Shown in pieces: positions 7,699 through 13,968 of a stretch of DNA of 15,080 nt. The position numbers and the translations under genes were made by a program. The notes beneath the pieces are model-generated. The model saw only the letters and a list, made by a program, of their open reading frames with translations. It was not told the DNA's origin and ran no database searches. The first letter of the stretch is position 1. Every line of letters starts with the position of its first letter. This DNA is from Candidatus Poribacteria bacterium. GTDB lineage: Bacteria > Abyssobacteria > SURF-5. The DNA lies in contig JACRIR010000046.1 of assembly GCA_016215705.1 (NCBI GenBank), positions 1 to 15,080 of the forward strand, given 5' to 3'.

Positions 7699-7721
7699 GT
7701 TTGCATCCGCTTCATGCTCTT

Positions 7722-8390
7722 TCATATCATTCGAGCCTCGGGCTCCGCCTTCAACAAAATTCGAATCGCGGCCCGCGCCTTGTCGATCTCAGGCTTGCGT
7801 CCGCTTATTACATCGCTGTATAGGAAGGACTCTCCTATTCGAACCACGATATAGGCCAGCGCATCGAGGTCCATCGCGGGTCTGATGTGTCCTGCGTTCA
7901 CTTGATCCTGCAACGCATCACGAACGGCATCCGTGCACCTCTGCTGAAAAGGTGTGGATTTCGATGTGAGTACCCGCAAGGCATACTCGGGGTCATACTC
8001 CAGGAAGCTGCGCAGCGGTTTGGACGCCAACAAGTCATTCAGCAGCTTATCCACAACGTCAGCGATACGGTCGGCCCCCACGCCCCGAGATTGTTTTCGC
8101 GCCTTCTCGAACGATGCCGTGAACAACGACGAGATGATCTCGGCGTGAAGTAGATCGCGATTGCCGACCCATCGGAAAACCGTTGCGCGCCCGATGCCTA
8201 ACTCCGTCGCAAGCTGACCGATATCCAGCCGCTCGCCATTGAGCCATTTGCGACGCGCCAGCGCAAACAAATCGAGCGGCGTGATTCTCGGCGTCGATTC
8301 CGATGACCTCAACGTATGCGCCAGAGGTGTAAGCCCCTTTCGCGTGCCCCTGCTTTTCACCGCCGTCCTTGCCTGCCCGGTTGTCTTCAT
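7722..8390 (-). CDS. TetR-family transcriptional regulator, QsdR type
   Basis: Dimeric DNA-binding repressor predicted to control the adjacent catabolic genes. The helix-turn-helix lies in LDIGQLATELGIGRATVF followed by RWVGNRDLL, and the ligand domain carries DPEYALRVLTS and RIGESFLYSDVISGR. These patterns match my memory of QsdR-type TetR proteins; Rhodococcus QsdR is known to respond to gamma-lactones. The start is placed at ATG 8390 (223 residues): AAGGTGAAGGA lies 4 bases upstream, and the promoter at 8419-8447 would start transcription close to 8411, leaving a ~20-base leader. The longer ATG at 8411 would give a leaderless message. The N-terminal ~30 residues are basic and low in structure. 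The gene precedes the dehydratase on the same strand, 374 bp away. The ligand is unknown. Confidence 0.85.
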   Translation of the reverse strand: MKTTGQARTAVKSRGTRKGLTPLAHTLRSSESTPRITPLDLFALARRKWLNGERLDIGQLATELGIGRATVFRWVGNRDLLHAEIISSLFTASFEKARKQSRGVGADRIADVVDKLLNDLLASKPLRSFLEYDPEYALRVLTSKSTPFQQRCTDAVRDALQDQVNAGHIRPAMDLDALAYIVVRIGESFLYSDVISGRKPEIDKARAAIRILLKAEPEARMI

Positions 8391-8418
8391 TCTGTCCTTC
8401 ACCTTATCCATGAAAGAG

Positions 8419-8447
8419 ACTATATCCGATGTGAGTCATATTGTCAA
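8419..8447 (-). promoter_or_regulatory. Sigma-70 promoter of the TetR gene
   Basis: On the minus strand TTGACA (8442-8447), a 17-base spacer, and TATAGT (8419-8424). This is close to the consensus for a primary sigma factor. The predicted transcript start is at about 8410-8412, which favours translation from ATG 8390. Confidence 0.75.
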
Positions 8448-8451
8448 ATCG

Positions 8452-8464
8452 TCTCATTCTGAGA
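8452..8464. promoter_or_regulatory. Palindrome abutting the -35 box (candidate operator)
   Basis: TCTCATTCTGAGA is a perfect inverted repeat (arms TCTCA/TGAGA, 3-base centre) ending 4 bases from the -35 element of the regulator's promoter. A related GAGAC/GTCTC pair spans the promoter (GTCTC on the minus strand next to the -10). It is a plausible autoregulatory TetR site, but not proven. Confidence 0.4.
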
Positions 8465-8944
8465 TGGATTACAAAAATGACTCAACCCTCATTGGTACAC
8501 GTCTATTCATCCCAAACCCCTCACCGTCATATGGCCACGGATTTCAATCCAAAACCACTCTTGTCCAAGATAGCAGAATAGAATCGTCAAAAAAGCCTGA
8601 TACTGTAAAGCAAAGACAACTTTTTCTGCAAAGGAAACCTCTTCGTCAAGGATAACAAAAATGAAACGAACTGGACGAATCATCAACCGCAGAGGGCGCT
8701 GAGGAACTCGGAGGTCTTTTCTTTCTCGCTTTTCCTCTGCGAACCTCAGCGTCCTCTGCGATTCAGATTCTTTTGTTTTGGACAGCAGTGAATGGCCATC
8801 CTAATCCTGGTTGCTGCGCAAAACAAAGCCATCTATCTTCTTCTTTAGTTTTCTTCCCCTTTCGCCTGCTCCGTATTCGCGATTCGCCTCGCGCCTTGCG
8901 TCCCGCGTTTCGCGGGATGACATTCGTGTTCCCAGAGTTTCTTC
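8465..8944. other. Intergenic gap between divergent regulator and isomerase genes
   Basis: No gene is supported here. About 8465-8660 shows no recognisable structure. A long hairpin repeat fills 8665-8791, and a 56-bp dispersed repeat fills 8890-8945 right up to the isomerase promoter region. Confidence 0.6.
8665..8791 (+). repeat. Long hairpin repeat, copy 1 (MITE-like)
   Basis: Matches 14564-14697 over its whole length, with scattered mismatches and one 7-base insertion in the other copy. Two 17-base arms, 8688-8704 (CGCAGAGGGCGCTGAGG) and 8744-8760, pair completely if one G-T wobble is allowed, around a 39-base pyrimidine-rich loop. The right end reads TTTTGTTTTGGACAGCAGTGA. No transposase frame is inside. 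A partial third copy lies at 12630-12677. Confidence 0.85.
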
Positions 8945-8945
8945 T
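8890..8945 (+). repeat. 56-bp dispersed repeat, copy 2
   Basis: Second copy of the element at 3408-3463 (4 mismatches). In this copy TCCCGCG-TTT-CGCGGGA is a perfect 7-bp stem. Its right end touches the extended -10 motif of the following gene. Confidence 0.85.
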
Positions 8946-8953
8946 GCTACAAT
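8945..8953 (+). promoter_or_regulatory. Extended -10 promoter element for the isomerase gene
   Basis: TGCTACAAT fits the TGnTAnnnT extended -10 pattern. No good -35 is visible. A start of transcription near 8960 would leave only a few bases before ATG 8964, giving a nearly leaderless message. This agrees with the absence of a Shine-Dalgarno sequence there. Confidence 0.4.
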
Positions 8954-8963
8954 ATACTCTTAT

Positions 8964-9770
8964 ATGGCCATCAAATTCTCCATATGCACAGAGATGATCT
9001 TCCCTGAACTGTCCTCAGTGGAAAAACTGGAAAGAATCGCTGCAGCGGGATTCCAAACCGTCGAATTCTGGGACTGGAAGAACAAAGACCTCGGTATGGT
9101 CAGCGAGCGTTGCAAGGCGCTCGGACTGTGGATCAGCAACATGAGCGGCCAGCGGGCGGGCTCACTCCTCGACTCAAACGACCTCCGGGTCTACTCTGAC
9201 GAGGTTACCGTTTCCATCGGCGCGGCAGAGCGGCTTTCCTGCCCGAACCTCATGCTCTTGACAAATCCGCTCGGTCCGGACGGCTCTGTCCTCAATTCGT
9301 ACCCCGACGTTCCCCCGCGCAAGAAGAGGCAAAACTGCGTGCGCGCGCTCTCGCGACTGGCTCGGCTCGCCGGCAGACATGGCATTCGCTTGCTCCTCGA
9401 GCCGCTGAACACGCGCATCGACCATCCGGGCTACTGGCTCGACGACGCCGACCTCGCGTTCGAGATCATTAAAGAGGTGAATCACCCGAACGTCCTTCTG
9501 CTCTACGATCTGTACCACATGCGCGCAATGGGGCGGGACCTTCTTTCGGACCTCGAAAAGAATCTCGACCTTATTGGATACTTCCACGCGGCGGATTTCC
9601 CCGGCCGGCACGAGCCCGGCACAGGGACCATCGACCTTCCTTCAATCCTCCGGCTGCTCGGCTCCCTTGGCTACGACGGCGTAGTCGGCTTCGAATTCAG
9701 CCCATCCTCCACTTCGGACCACGCGCTCTCACGCATCTCCGCTCTCGTTGCGCAATTCGTTGCGCCCTGA
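8964..9770 (+). CDS. Hydroxypyruvate isomerase-like sugar isomerase/epimerase (xylose-isomerase-like TIM barrel)
   Basis: Predicted divalent-metal isomerase or epimerase acting on a small keto-sugar or sugar acid in the cytoplasm. The 268-residue product begins FSICTEMIFPEL as hydroxypyruvate isomerases do. It has the barrel metal-ligand positions E146 (LLLEPLN), D182 (LLYDLYHM, with H185), H208 (YFHAADFPGRHEPG) and E244 (GFEFSP). ATG 8964 is chosen because the family homology starts there; the frame is open back to 8811 but that part is translated repeat. There is no Shine-Dalgarno, and an extended -10 lies just upstream. It stands alone on the plus strand and ends 3 bp from the stop of a convergent gene. 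Hydroxypyruvate is the family's name substrate; inosose or other ketose substrates are equally possible. Confidence 0.85.
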   Translation: MAIKFSICTEMIFPELSSVEKLERIAAAGFQTVEFWDWKNKDLGMVSERCKALGLWISNMSGQRAGSLLDSNDLRVYSDEVTVSIGAAERLSCPNLMLLTNPLGPDGSVLNSYPDVPPRKKRQNCVRALSRLARLAGRHGIRLLLEPLNTRIDHPGYWLDDADLAFEIIKEVNHPNVLLLYDLYHMRAMGRDLLSDLEKNLDLIGYFHAADFPGRHEPGTGTIDLPSILRLLGSLGYDGVVGFEFSPSSTSDHALSRISALVAQFVAP

Positions 9771-9773
9771 CAC

Positions 9774-10268
9774 TCATTTCGATCCCGAAACTCCCGGAGA
9801 GCGTATCAAATGAGCCTCTGCAATGCTCTCAAGTTTGCTTTGCCGCGGCGCCGAAGTGGCATAAAGCACGGCTGAAATTCCGAAAAACAACCACCACTCT
9901 TCCAGTCGCCTGGTCATGAATGTTATGATAAGCCCGAGCAACGCCGGTACCTCAGACACCCCAAGAATAATAAAGTTATAACCCCGATATTTCGTTATTA
10001 TCTCGTCAAGGCTCTGACATTTCATGTAAGCTGCTTCTTCGTAGAGTAGCCTGTTCTGAACCCAGAATTTTGCCACTCCCGCCCCGATCGATATGGCGAT
10101 AAACAGATTCTTTAGTGCGCCGGCTTCGCCCGGTTCGCTCGAACTCTTCCCGACGACGAGAAAAACAACGAAAGTGTACATGACGATAGCTGAGCAAAAA
10201 GCTAGATAGATGCTCCAGTCGACCTTGATCACGTTGCGAATCTTTTCCTGTTCTCCAGAACCAAGCAT
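9774..10268 (-). CDS. Small four-helix membrane protein of unknown function
   Basis: I do not recognise the family. The 164-residue product shows four hydrophobic segments at about 18-40, 51-70, 97-118 and 123-141. They form two hairpins joined by a charged loop (QNRLLYEEAAYMKCQSLDEI). The N-terminal 17 and C-terminal ~24 residues are polar. There is no signal peptide and no catalytic motif that I can see. ATG 10268 is chosen over the frame opening at 10307 because AGGAGGAGGA lies 4 bases upstream of it. A TATAGT hexamer at about 10291-10296 on the minus strand could be a -10, but no matching -35 is present. It ends 3 bp from the convergent isomerase gene, and the next minus-strand gene upstream also encodes a membrane protein. 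Confidence 0.75.
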   Translation of the reverse strand: MLGSGEQEKIRNVIKVDWSIYLAFCSAIVMYTFVVFLVVGKSSSEPGEAGALKNLFIAISIGAGVAKFWVQNRLLYEEAAYMKCQSLDEIITKYRGYNFIILGVSEVPALLGLIITFMTRRLEEWWLFFGISAVLYATSAPRQSKLESIAEAHLIRSPGVSGSK

Positions 10269-10342
10269 GGCTTCCTCCTCCTGAAAAAGCACTATAGGTG
10301 GGGTCAAGAGTCATTGCGCATGACGGAAAGCCCCGACTGGCC

Positions 10343-10369
10343 GTCATTCCCGCGAAAGCGAGAATCCAT
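10343..10369. repeat. REP-like palindrome with GNRA loop
   Basis: GTCATTCCCGC-GAAA-GCGAGAATCCAT forms an 8-bp stem with one mismatch and a GAAA tetraloop. It belongs to the same style as 3347-3371. It lies between the two membrane-protein genes. Confidence 0.65.
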
Positions 10370-10401
10370 AATAATTGCGGTGAGGAACATGCGCAATTAT
10401 T
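10370..10401. terminator. Inverted repeat downstream of the YhhN-like gene
   Basis: AATAATTGCG (10370-10379) pairs perfectly with CGCAATTATT (10392-10401) around a 12-base loop, 22 bp beyond the stop of the upstream minus-strand gene. It is a terminator candidate by position, but the stem is AT-rich and no T-run follows. Confidence 0.35.
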
Positions 10402-10422
10402 CATGGCGTTCTGTGTAGTATT

Positions 10423-11202
10423 TCATCCACCGCTGTTACCCCATCTGTATCCGCTCAGCGCCAGACAAACGATACAAGTTCCGTAGAAAATCCAAACGAA
10501 GTTGAACGCGATGTTGGAAATGCGCCCGATTTGTATGTTATAAATCTCGCCCGTAATCTCGGTAATCAACCAACACGTGGTTCCTATCCCTATCATCCAC
10601 GCATTCAGCCTCGGATACAGCCTCTGGCGAACCGTCTCCCATCCTACCCACATCGACGCCGCCACAAAGAAAGAGTACACGAGGCCAATCGTCAAATGCC
10701 CAACACGCGCCATGTCTTTGAACAATGGAATCAACACCGCGACCGCAATCCCATAAACCAGCAACGGAAGCCATATGAACGAGCCACGGTTCGCTCGCGG
10801 CTTGCTTGTTCCGGTAATACCACGCAGATACGGGAACCCGCGGCCATGCCGGATAATGAGCAACACGTCCGCGACAATCGAAAGGACCCCGCCAACCATG
10901 AACGCAGGTGACGCCACCGTCATTCCGGGGTAGAACACGACGACGCTCATGAGAACGTCCACCGGCACAATACACACAAACGCGAAGATCAATAATGCCG
11001 TATCCCTGCGATCGATTCCGTCCCTGCCTATGAGCGACACGAGCAGCAGGCAAATAGACGACACAACGGGTTTCGCCACGCCCGCATAAATGGTCTTAAT
11101 CCCTAAAAGGAATATCATCCAATCGACGGCGATGAACGAGCCTGCGATGAGCAAAATCAGTCCCACCAATGCAAACACAACAACTCGTTTCCGTCCCCTC
11201 AT
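10423..11202 (-). CDS. Multi-span membrane protein, YhhN/TMEM86-like (tentative)
   Basis: The 259-residue product is an integral membrane protein with about seven or eight hydrophobic segments (roughly 9-32, 41-58, 68-90, 100-117, 143-161, 168-187, 202-220, 230-250). The pattern of a KP motif (AKPVVSS, 43-49), an Asp in the third segment (VPVDVLM) and a late polar segment (CWLITEITGEI) recalls YhhN proteins. Some of those are lysoplasmalogenases that hydrolyse the vinyl-ether bond of lysoplasmalogen. The match is loose and I would not assign activity. ATG 11202 is chosen, with GGTGAG upstream; an in-frame GTG at 11208 overlaps that site. It ends 154 bp before the next minus-strand gene, separated by two palindromes. 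Confidence 0.7.
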   Translation of the reverse strand: MRGRKRVVVFALVGLILLIAGSFIAVDWMIFLLGIKTIYAGVAKPVVSSICLLLVSLIGRDGIDRRDTALLIFAFVCIVPVDVLMSVVVFYPGMTVASPAFMVGGVLSIVADVLLIIRHGRGFPYLRGITGTSKPRANRGSFIWLPLLVYGIAVAVLIPLFKDMARVGHLTIGLVYSFFVAASMWVGWETVRQRLYPRLNAWMIGIGTTCWLITEITGEIYNIQIGRISNIAFNFVWIFYGTCIVCLALSGYRWGNSGG

Positions 11203-11470
11203 TCTCACCCGCCCCTAAAGTTCATCCTGCCCGCGCAAGAGGTCCGGACTTTGCCGACATAACCCGCGCCTGAACCCGTCCCTGTTGCTTCTCCTTGCCC
11301 TTGTTCCACTCCAAAATCCAATGATTCGTTCCATTCCTGTTATTCGTGAACCGGCCTCTTTGCGCTTTTCTCTGCTTTGTGCCGTGCTCCTTTGCTCTCT
11401 CTGTACTACTAACTGTTGTTTTCTTGAAACTGTGTCATGATTCCGTTGACATGTCGCATGGAACTAATGC

Positions 11471-11538
11471 GGGCGCAATGAATTGCGCGCCTACAGGGTC
11501 GAACCAAAAGCCCCGTAGGGGCGCGATTCATCGCGCCC
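11471..11538. repeat. Double-hairpin repeat (two inverted GGGCGC..GAT palindromes)
   Basis: The left half, GGGCGCAATGAATTGCGCGC, and the right half, GGGCGCGATTCATCGCGCCC (11519-11538), are each palindromic. They are also inverted copies of each other, extended by CCTACAGGG and CCCCGTAGG flanks. The right half has a perfect 8-bp stem with a TTCA loop. A decayed single copy is at 14056-14078. Confidence 0.75.
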
Positions 11539-11668
11539 AACGTGTGCCGTTTGGTTGCGGCCCTGCCGCGCGGCGACTATGAATGCCTCTTTTTCTAATC
11601 CCCGTGGTTGCAGATGCCGTTTCTTCCTTTTCCCCCAAATCCGTGTGACTCCGTGGTTAAGAGCGCTC

Positions 11669-11732
11669 TTCTTCTCTTGGTGACTTCGTGACTTGGTGGT
11701 TAGAAGCTCCTTCTTCATCCGCGTTCATCTGC
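11669..11732 (+). repeat. 64-bp direct repeat, copy A
   Basis: Matches 12869-12932 in the same orientation, with 5 mismatches and no gaps. It includes CTTCGTGACTTGGTGGTTAG and TTCTTCATCCGCGTT. The two copies bracket the LolA-like gene. Confidence 0.85.
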
Positions 11733-11748
11733 AAATCAGTGGTTCTCT

Positions 11749-12576
11749 CTATTTCTGGCCCTTTGACGGCTGCTGCATCTTCTTCATCGAATCTATCATG
11801 CTCTGCGTGTTGTCCATGATCTGAACGCCCGCCGGAGGCGCGAACAGGAATTCGGAATCATTAATCGGGACGTTTATCTTGTAGTTTGTATACGCGTGCG
11901 TCATCATGAGTTTGTTGCTCATGTCATATACGAACATCTTGTTGGGCAGGCCGGTGTCCGAGTTCAACCACACCGCGATCCTCGACGGACTCTCGTGCGG
12001 CCCCATCTGGCCTCCCGACATCCGCGTCGCCGCTTGCGAAATGTCTCCCTCAAACACATAGACGGATTTGCCTTCAACCGTTTTCTTTTCCACGAACTTT
12101 ATCTTGTCTTTGAGGAATGCGTCGAAGGGCCTCGACGGGTCTTCAGGCTGCGCGACGGGCGCCTGCGGATATTGTTTCCTGACTTTTGCCAGGTCCACCT
12201 TATGTGCCATTCTCGACGCCGGCATGTAATTCCATAGGACATCGCCGCTGCCGTACATTTCTTGCTTCATGCCTCCCGACATACCAGGGGGCATTCCCGG
12301 CATTCCCGGCGGCATCTCCGGCATCGAAGGCATGGCCATCGTCGTCACCATATGCACCTTATCCGGGCGTTTGAATGCCATAGTGCCGCTGCTGACCATC
12401 TTCTCTCCTTGCATCGCCATCTCCATTTTGATATCCGCCCTGTAACTGTTGACGGCCTTCGCCTTCTGCGTCACCTCGTCAATCATCTGCTGCGTCTTTG
12501 AATCCGTCTGCGCAAACGCAGCCGATGCAAGAACGAGAACGAATACAAACGCCAATACTTTCCGCAATGCCTTCAT
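11749..12576 (-). CDS. Exported LolA/LolB-fold protein with Met/Pro-rich insert
   Basis: Predicted periplasmic protein related to outer-membrane lipoprotein carriers (LolA superfamily), possibly handling lipids or lipoproteins. The 275-residue product has a signal peptide: basic MKALRK, hydrophobic core, probable cleavage after AFA at residue 22. The body has alternating strands with the pattern NSYRADIKMEM, GTMAFKRPDKVHM, GKSVYVFEG, SRIAVWLNSDTGLPNKMFVYD, and FLFAPPAGVQ near the end, typical of LolA-like proteins. Residues about 80-103 form a Met/Pro/Gly-rich stretch unlike the rest. ATG 12576 is chosen from the signal peptide and AGGAGGA upstream; the frame stays open to 12738 through repeat sequence. 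It stands between two 64-bp direct repeats. It is not a canonical LolA, and function beyond export is uncertain. Confidence 0.8.
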   Translation of the reverse strand: MKALRKVLAFVFVLVLASAAFAQTDSKTQQMIDEVTQKAKAVNSYRADIKMEMAMQGEKMVSSGTMAFKRPDKVHMVTTMAMPSMPEMPPGMPGMPPGMSGGMKQEMYGSGDVLWNYMPASRMAHKVDLAKVRKQYPQAPVAQPEDPSRPFDAFLKDKIKFVEKKTVEGKSVYVFEGDISQAATRMSGGQMGPHESPSRIAVWLNSDTGLPNKMFVYDMSNKLMMTHAYTNYKINVPINDSEFLFAPPAGVQIMDNTQSMIDSMKKMQQPSKGQK

Positions 12577-12927
12577 TTTGTCCTCCTGGTTTTTGTTTCT
12601 TATGCCTCTTCTTGTCTGATTCCCTCTTTGCGTCCTCTGTGCCTCCGCGGTGAAGAAAGCCGTTTTAGACAGCAGTGAATCTCTGTCATCATTTCCTTTT
12701 CTTCTCCTTTTCCCGAATCCGCGTTCATCTGCGGGCATCTGCGGTTAAGAATGTCTTTTGTTGTTTCTTCTTGTTCTTCTTCTTCTTTCCCCCAAATCCG
12801 CGTAATTCGTGTAATTCGTGGTTAAGAACGCCTCTTCTTTTTCTTTATTTCTTTTCTTCTTTTTCTTCTTCTTCTCTTGGTGGCTTCGTGACTTGGTGGT
12901 TAGAACCTTCTTCTTCATCCGCGTTTA
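12577..12927. other. Mosaic of short dispersed repeats
   Basis: 351 bp with no gene. From left to right it holds a partial hairpin-repeat copy (12630-12677), two degenerate cassettes of the type ATCCGCGTTCATCTGCGG (about 12717 and 12796) each ending in GGTTAAGAA, a pyrimidine tract of TTC/TTT runs (about 12834-12876), and the 64-bp direct repeat copy B (from 12869). Confidence 0.65.
12630..12677 (+). repeat. Partial copy of the long hairpin repeat
   Basis: GCGTCCTCTGTG followed, after a diverged middle, by GTTTTAGACAGCAGTGA. These are the right arm and right end of the elements at 8665-8791 and 14564-14697. The left arm is missing. Confidence 0.6.
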
Positions 12928-12932
12928 TCAGC
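12869..12932 (+). repeat. 64-bp direct repeat, copy B
   Basis: Second copy of 11669-11732. Its last bases (12928-12932) overlap the end of the methyltransferase frame, and the stop codon TGA (12928-12930, minus strand) lies inside the repeat. Confidence 0.85.
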
Positions 12933-13893
12933 GGGCCCCGGGACTCTCGTGTGGACCAAAACTGGCGCGATGTCCCGACACCCAGCCATTGATTATCCAG
13001 TACCTCGCCGGTTCATAGTGATTCTCGGCCGTATACGGAGGACAAAACTTGTCCCCTACCAGGTCCGCCCTCACAAAAAAGGCGTTTGTGCCGGCAACGC
13101 TGGCGCCGACAAGACTATATCCTCTGTCAGAAAACAGTCTCTCCATCGACTTGAGCGACGCCCCGAAATAATCGGTTCCATCCCACGAATGATTCGGGTC
13201 ATACTTCATTATCCACTCGATAGGCGGCGGAAACTTGGCGTTATACTCAATAATCACAATGCGCGGGTTGACCTCCCTGATTGCACTAAGGACATGGTAG
13301 TCGTTGCCATCCACGTCGATACTCAATATGTCAATCTCGCCGCTCAGGCCGGCGTCACGGAGAATGTCATTCACGTTCTCGACTGCTACGGAGGTTTCGG
13401 TGAGCCTCAATCGCTTCGTGTCCAGAAAAGCGCGAAAACTCTCCCGAATGGCCCCCGCAAACTCCGGGTTGGCCTCGACCCACACGCCGTTCCATCCCTG
13501 AATCAACAAACTCGCCGTATTGTTCTCCAAGCCGTTTCCGACTCCTATCTCAACAAATGTCCTCGAGGTCGGTCCGATCCTGTGCACAATCTCCTGTATT
13601 ATGCCGTCTTCGTCCGATTGCGAGTAGACCTTCCTCCCAAACTTCAAAAGCCTTCCCGGGTCTTGAAACCTCGCAGACCCCTGCAACGTCGAGATCGTCA
13701 GCAGCGTGAGCAGAGTGTCAAGTTTGCCCGCTATTACACTGAGATTGTCAAGTTTGTTGGAAATGATACCCGGATGGACAGAGAGGAGAGTGTCGAGTTT
13801 GTCGATTATGATACTAAGTTGACCGGAGATTGTTGAAGTGTCGAGAACCTCCTGGCTTCTTTCCGTTGTTCGCCTTCCAAGCCATCGAAGCAT
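12928..13893 (-). CDS. FkbM-type SAM-dependent methyltransferase
   Basis: Predicted class I methyltransferase that O-methylates a sugar or other small acceptor, often found with surface-polysaccharide genes. In the 321-residue product the SAM site reads FVEIGVGNGLENN (113-125), then WVEANPE (138-144), and DILSIDVDGNDYHVL (188-202). The segment VIIEYNAKFPPP (213-224) and FGASLKSMERLF further down are typical of this subgroup. Residues 25-70 are helical, with three KLD motifs (32-34, 47-49, 57-59). ATG 13893 is chosen because AGAGGA lies 6 bases upstream and the promoter at 13939-13968 would place any earlier start before or at the transcript start. The last ~15 residues (GHRASFGPHESPGAR) do not look like family sequence and end inside a dispersed repeat, so the original C-terminus may have been replaced. 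The acceptor is unknown. Confidence 0.87.
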   Translation of the reverse strand: MLRWLGRRTTERSQEVLDTSTISGQLSIIIDKLDTLLSVHPGIISNKLDNLSVIAGKLDTLLTLLTISTLQGSARFQDPGRLLKFGRKVYSQSDEDGIIQEIVHRIGPTSRTFVEIGVGNGLENNTASLLIQGWNGVWVEANPEFAGAIRESFRAFLDTKRLRLTETSVAVENVNDILRDAGLSGEIDILSIDVDGNDYHVLSAIREVNPRIVIIEYNAKFPPPIEWIMKYDPNHSWDGTDYFGASLKSMERLFSDRGYSLVGASVAGTNAFFVRADLVGDKFCPPYTAENHYEPARYWIINGWVSGHRASFGPHESPGAR

Positions 13894-13938
13894 ATTCCGT
13901 CCTCTGACTGCGTTCCATGTCCTCGCCACAATCGGCGT

Positions 13939-13968
13939 ATTATACAACGAACCCGGGACTACTGGCAA
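13939..13968 (-). promoter_or_regulatory. Sigma-70 promoter of the FkbM-type gene
   Basis: On the minus strand TTGCCA (13963-13968), an 18-base spacer and a perfect TATAAT (13939-13944). The transcript would start near 13932, leaving about 40 bases to ATG 13893 with its AGAGGA site. Confidence 0.65.

Larger units (their letters stand above)
7348..7721. other. Intergenic gap between regulator and dehydratase
   Basis: 374 bp without a gene. It contains the GACAAC box cluster (7386-7439), a stretch with no recognised feature (about 7440-7571), the 19/20-bp tandem array (7572-7669) and the 28-bp repeat copy (7671-7698). A 599-codon open frame crossing it on the plus strand is the complement of the dehydratase gene and has no coding features. 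Confidence 0.6.
11203..11748. other. Repeat-filled intergenic gap
   Basis: 546 bp without a supported gene. 11203-11470 has no clear structure apart from weak similarity around 11421-11441 to 3288-3316. A double-hairpin element lies at 11471-11538, a motif ATCCGTGTGACTCCGTGGTT (start about 11639) belongs to a degenerate repeat family seen again near 12717 and 12796, and the 64-bp direct repeat copy A lies at 11669-11732. Confidence 0.6.

Noticed and set aside
6055-7854. 599-codon open frame on the plus strand
   Set aside because: It is the complement of the dehydratase gene, continues through the tandem array, has an Arg/His/Leu-rich composition and no domain. The minus-strand gene is clearly the real one.
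10283-10310. TTGACC and TATAGT upstream of the four-helix membrane protein as a promoter
   Set aside because: The two hexamers are only 5 bases apart, so they cannot form one promoter. TATAGT alone is too weak to claim.
11669-12932. Composite transposon bounded by 64-bp direct repeats
   Set aside because: The repeats contain no transposase or terminal inverted ends, and the enclosed gene is an ordinary exported protein. Recombination potential remains, but not a transposon.
12675-12992. 105-codon plus-strand frame rich in Phe and Ser
   Set aside because: It could be mistaken for a membrane peptide, but it is translated TTC/TTT tract and repeat sequence.
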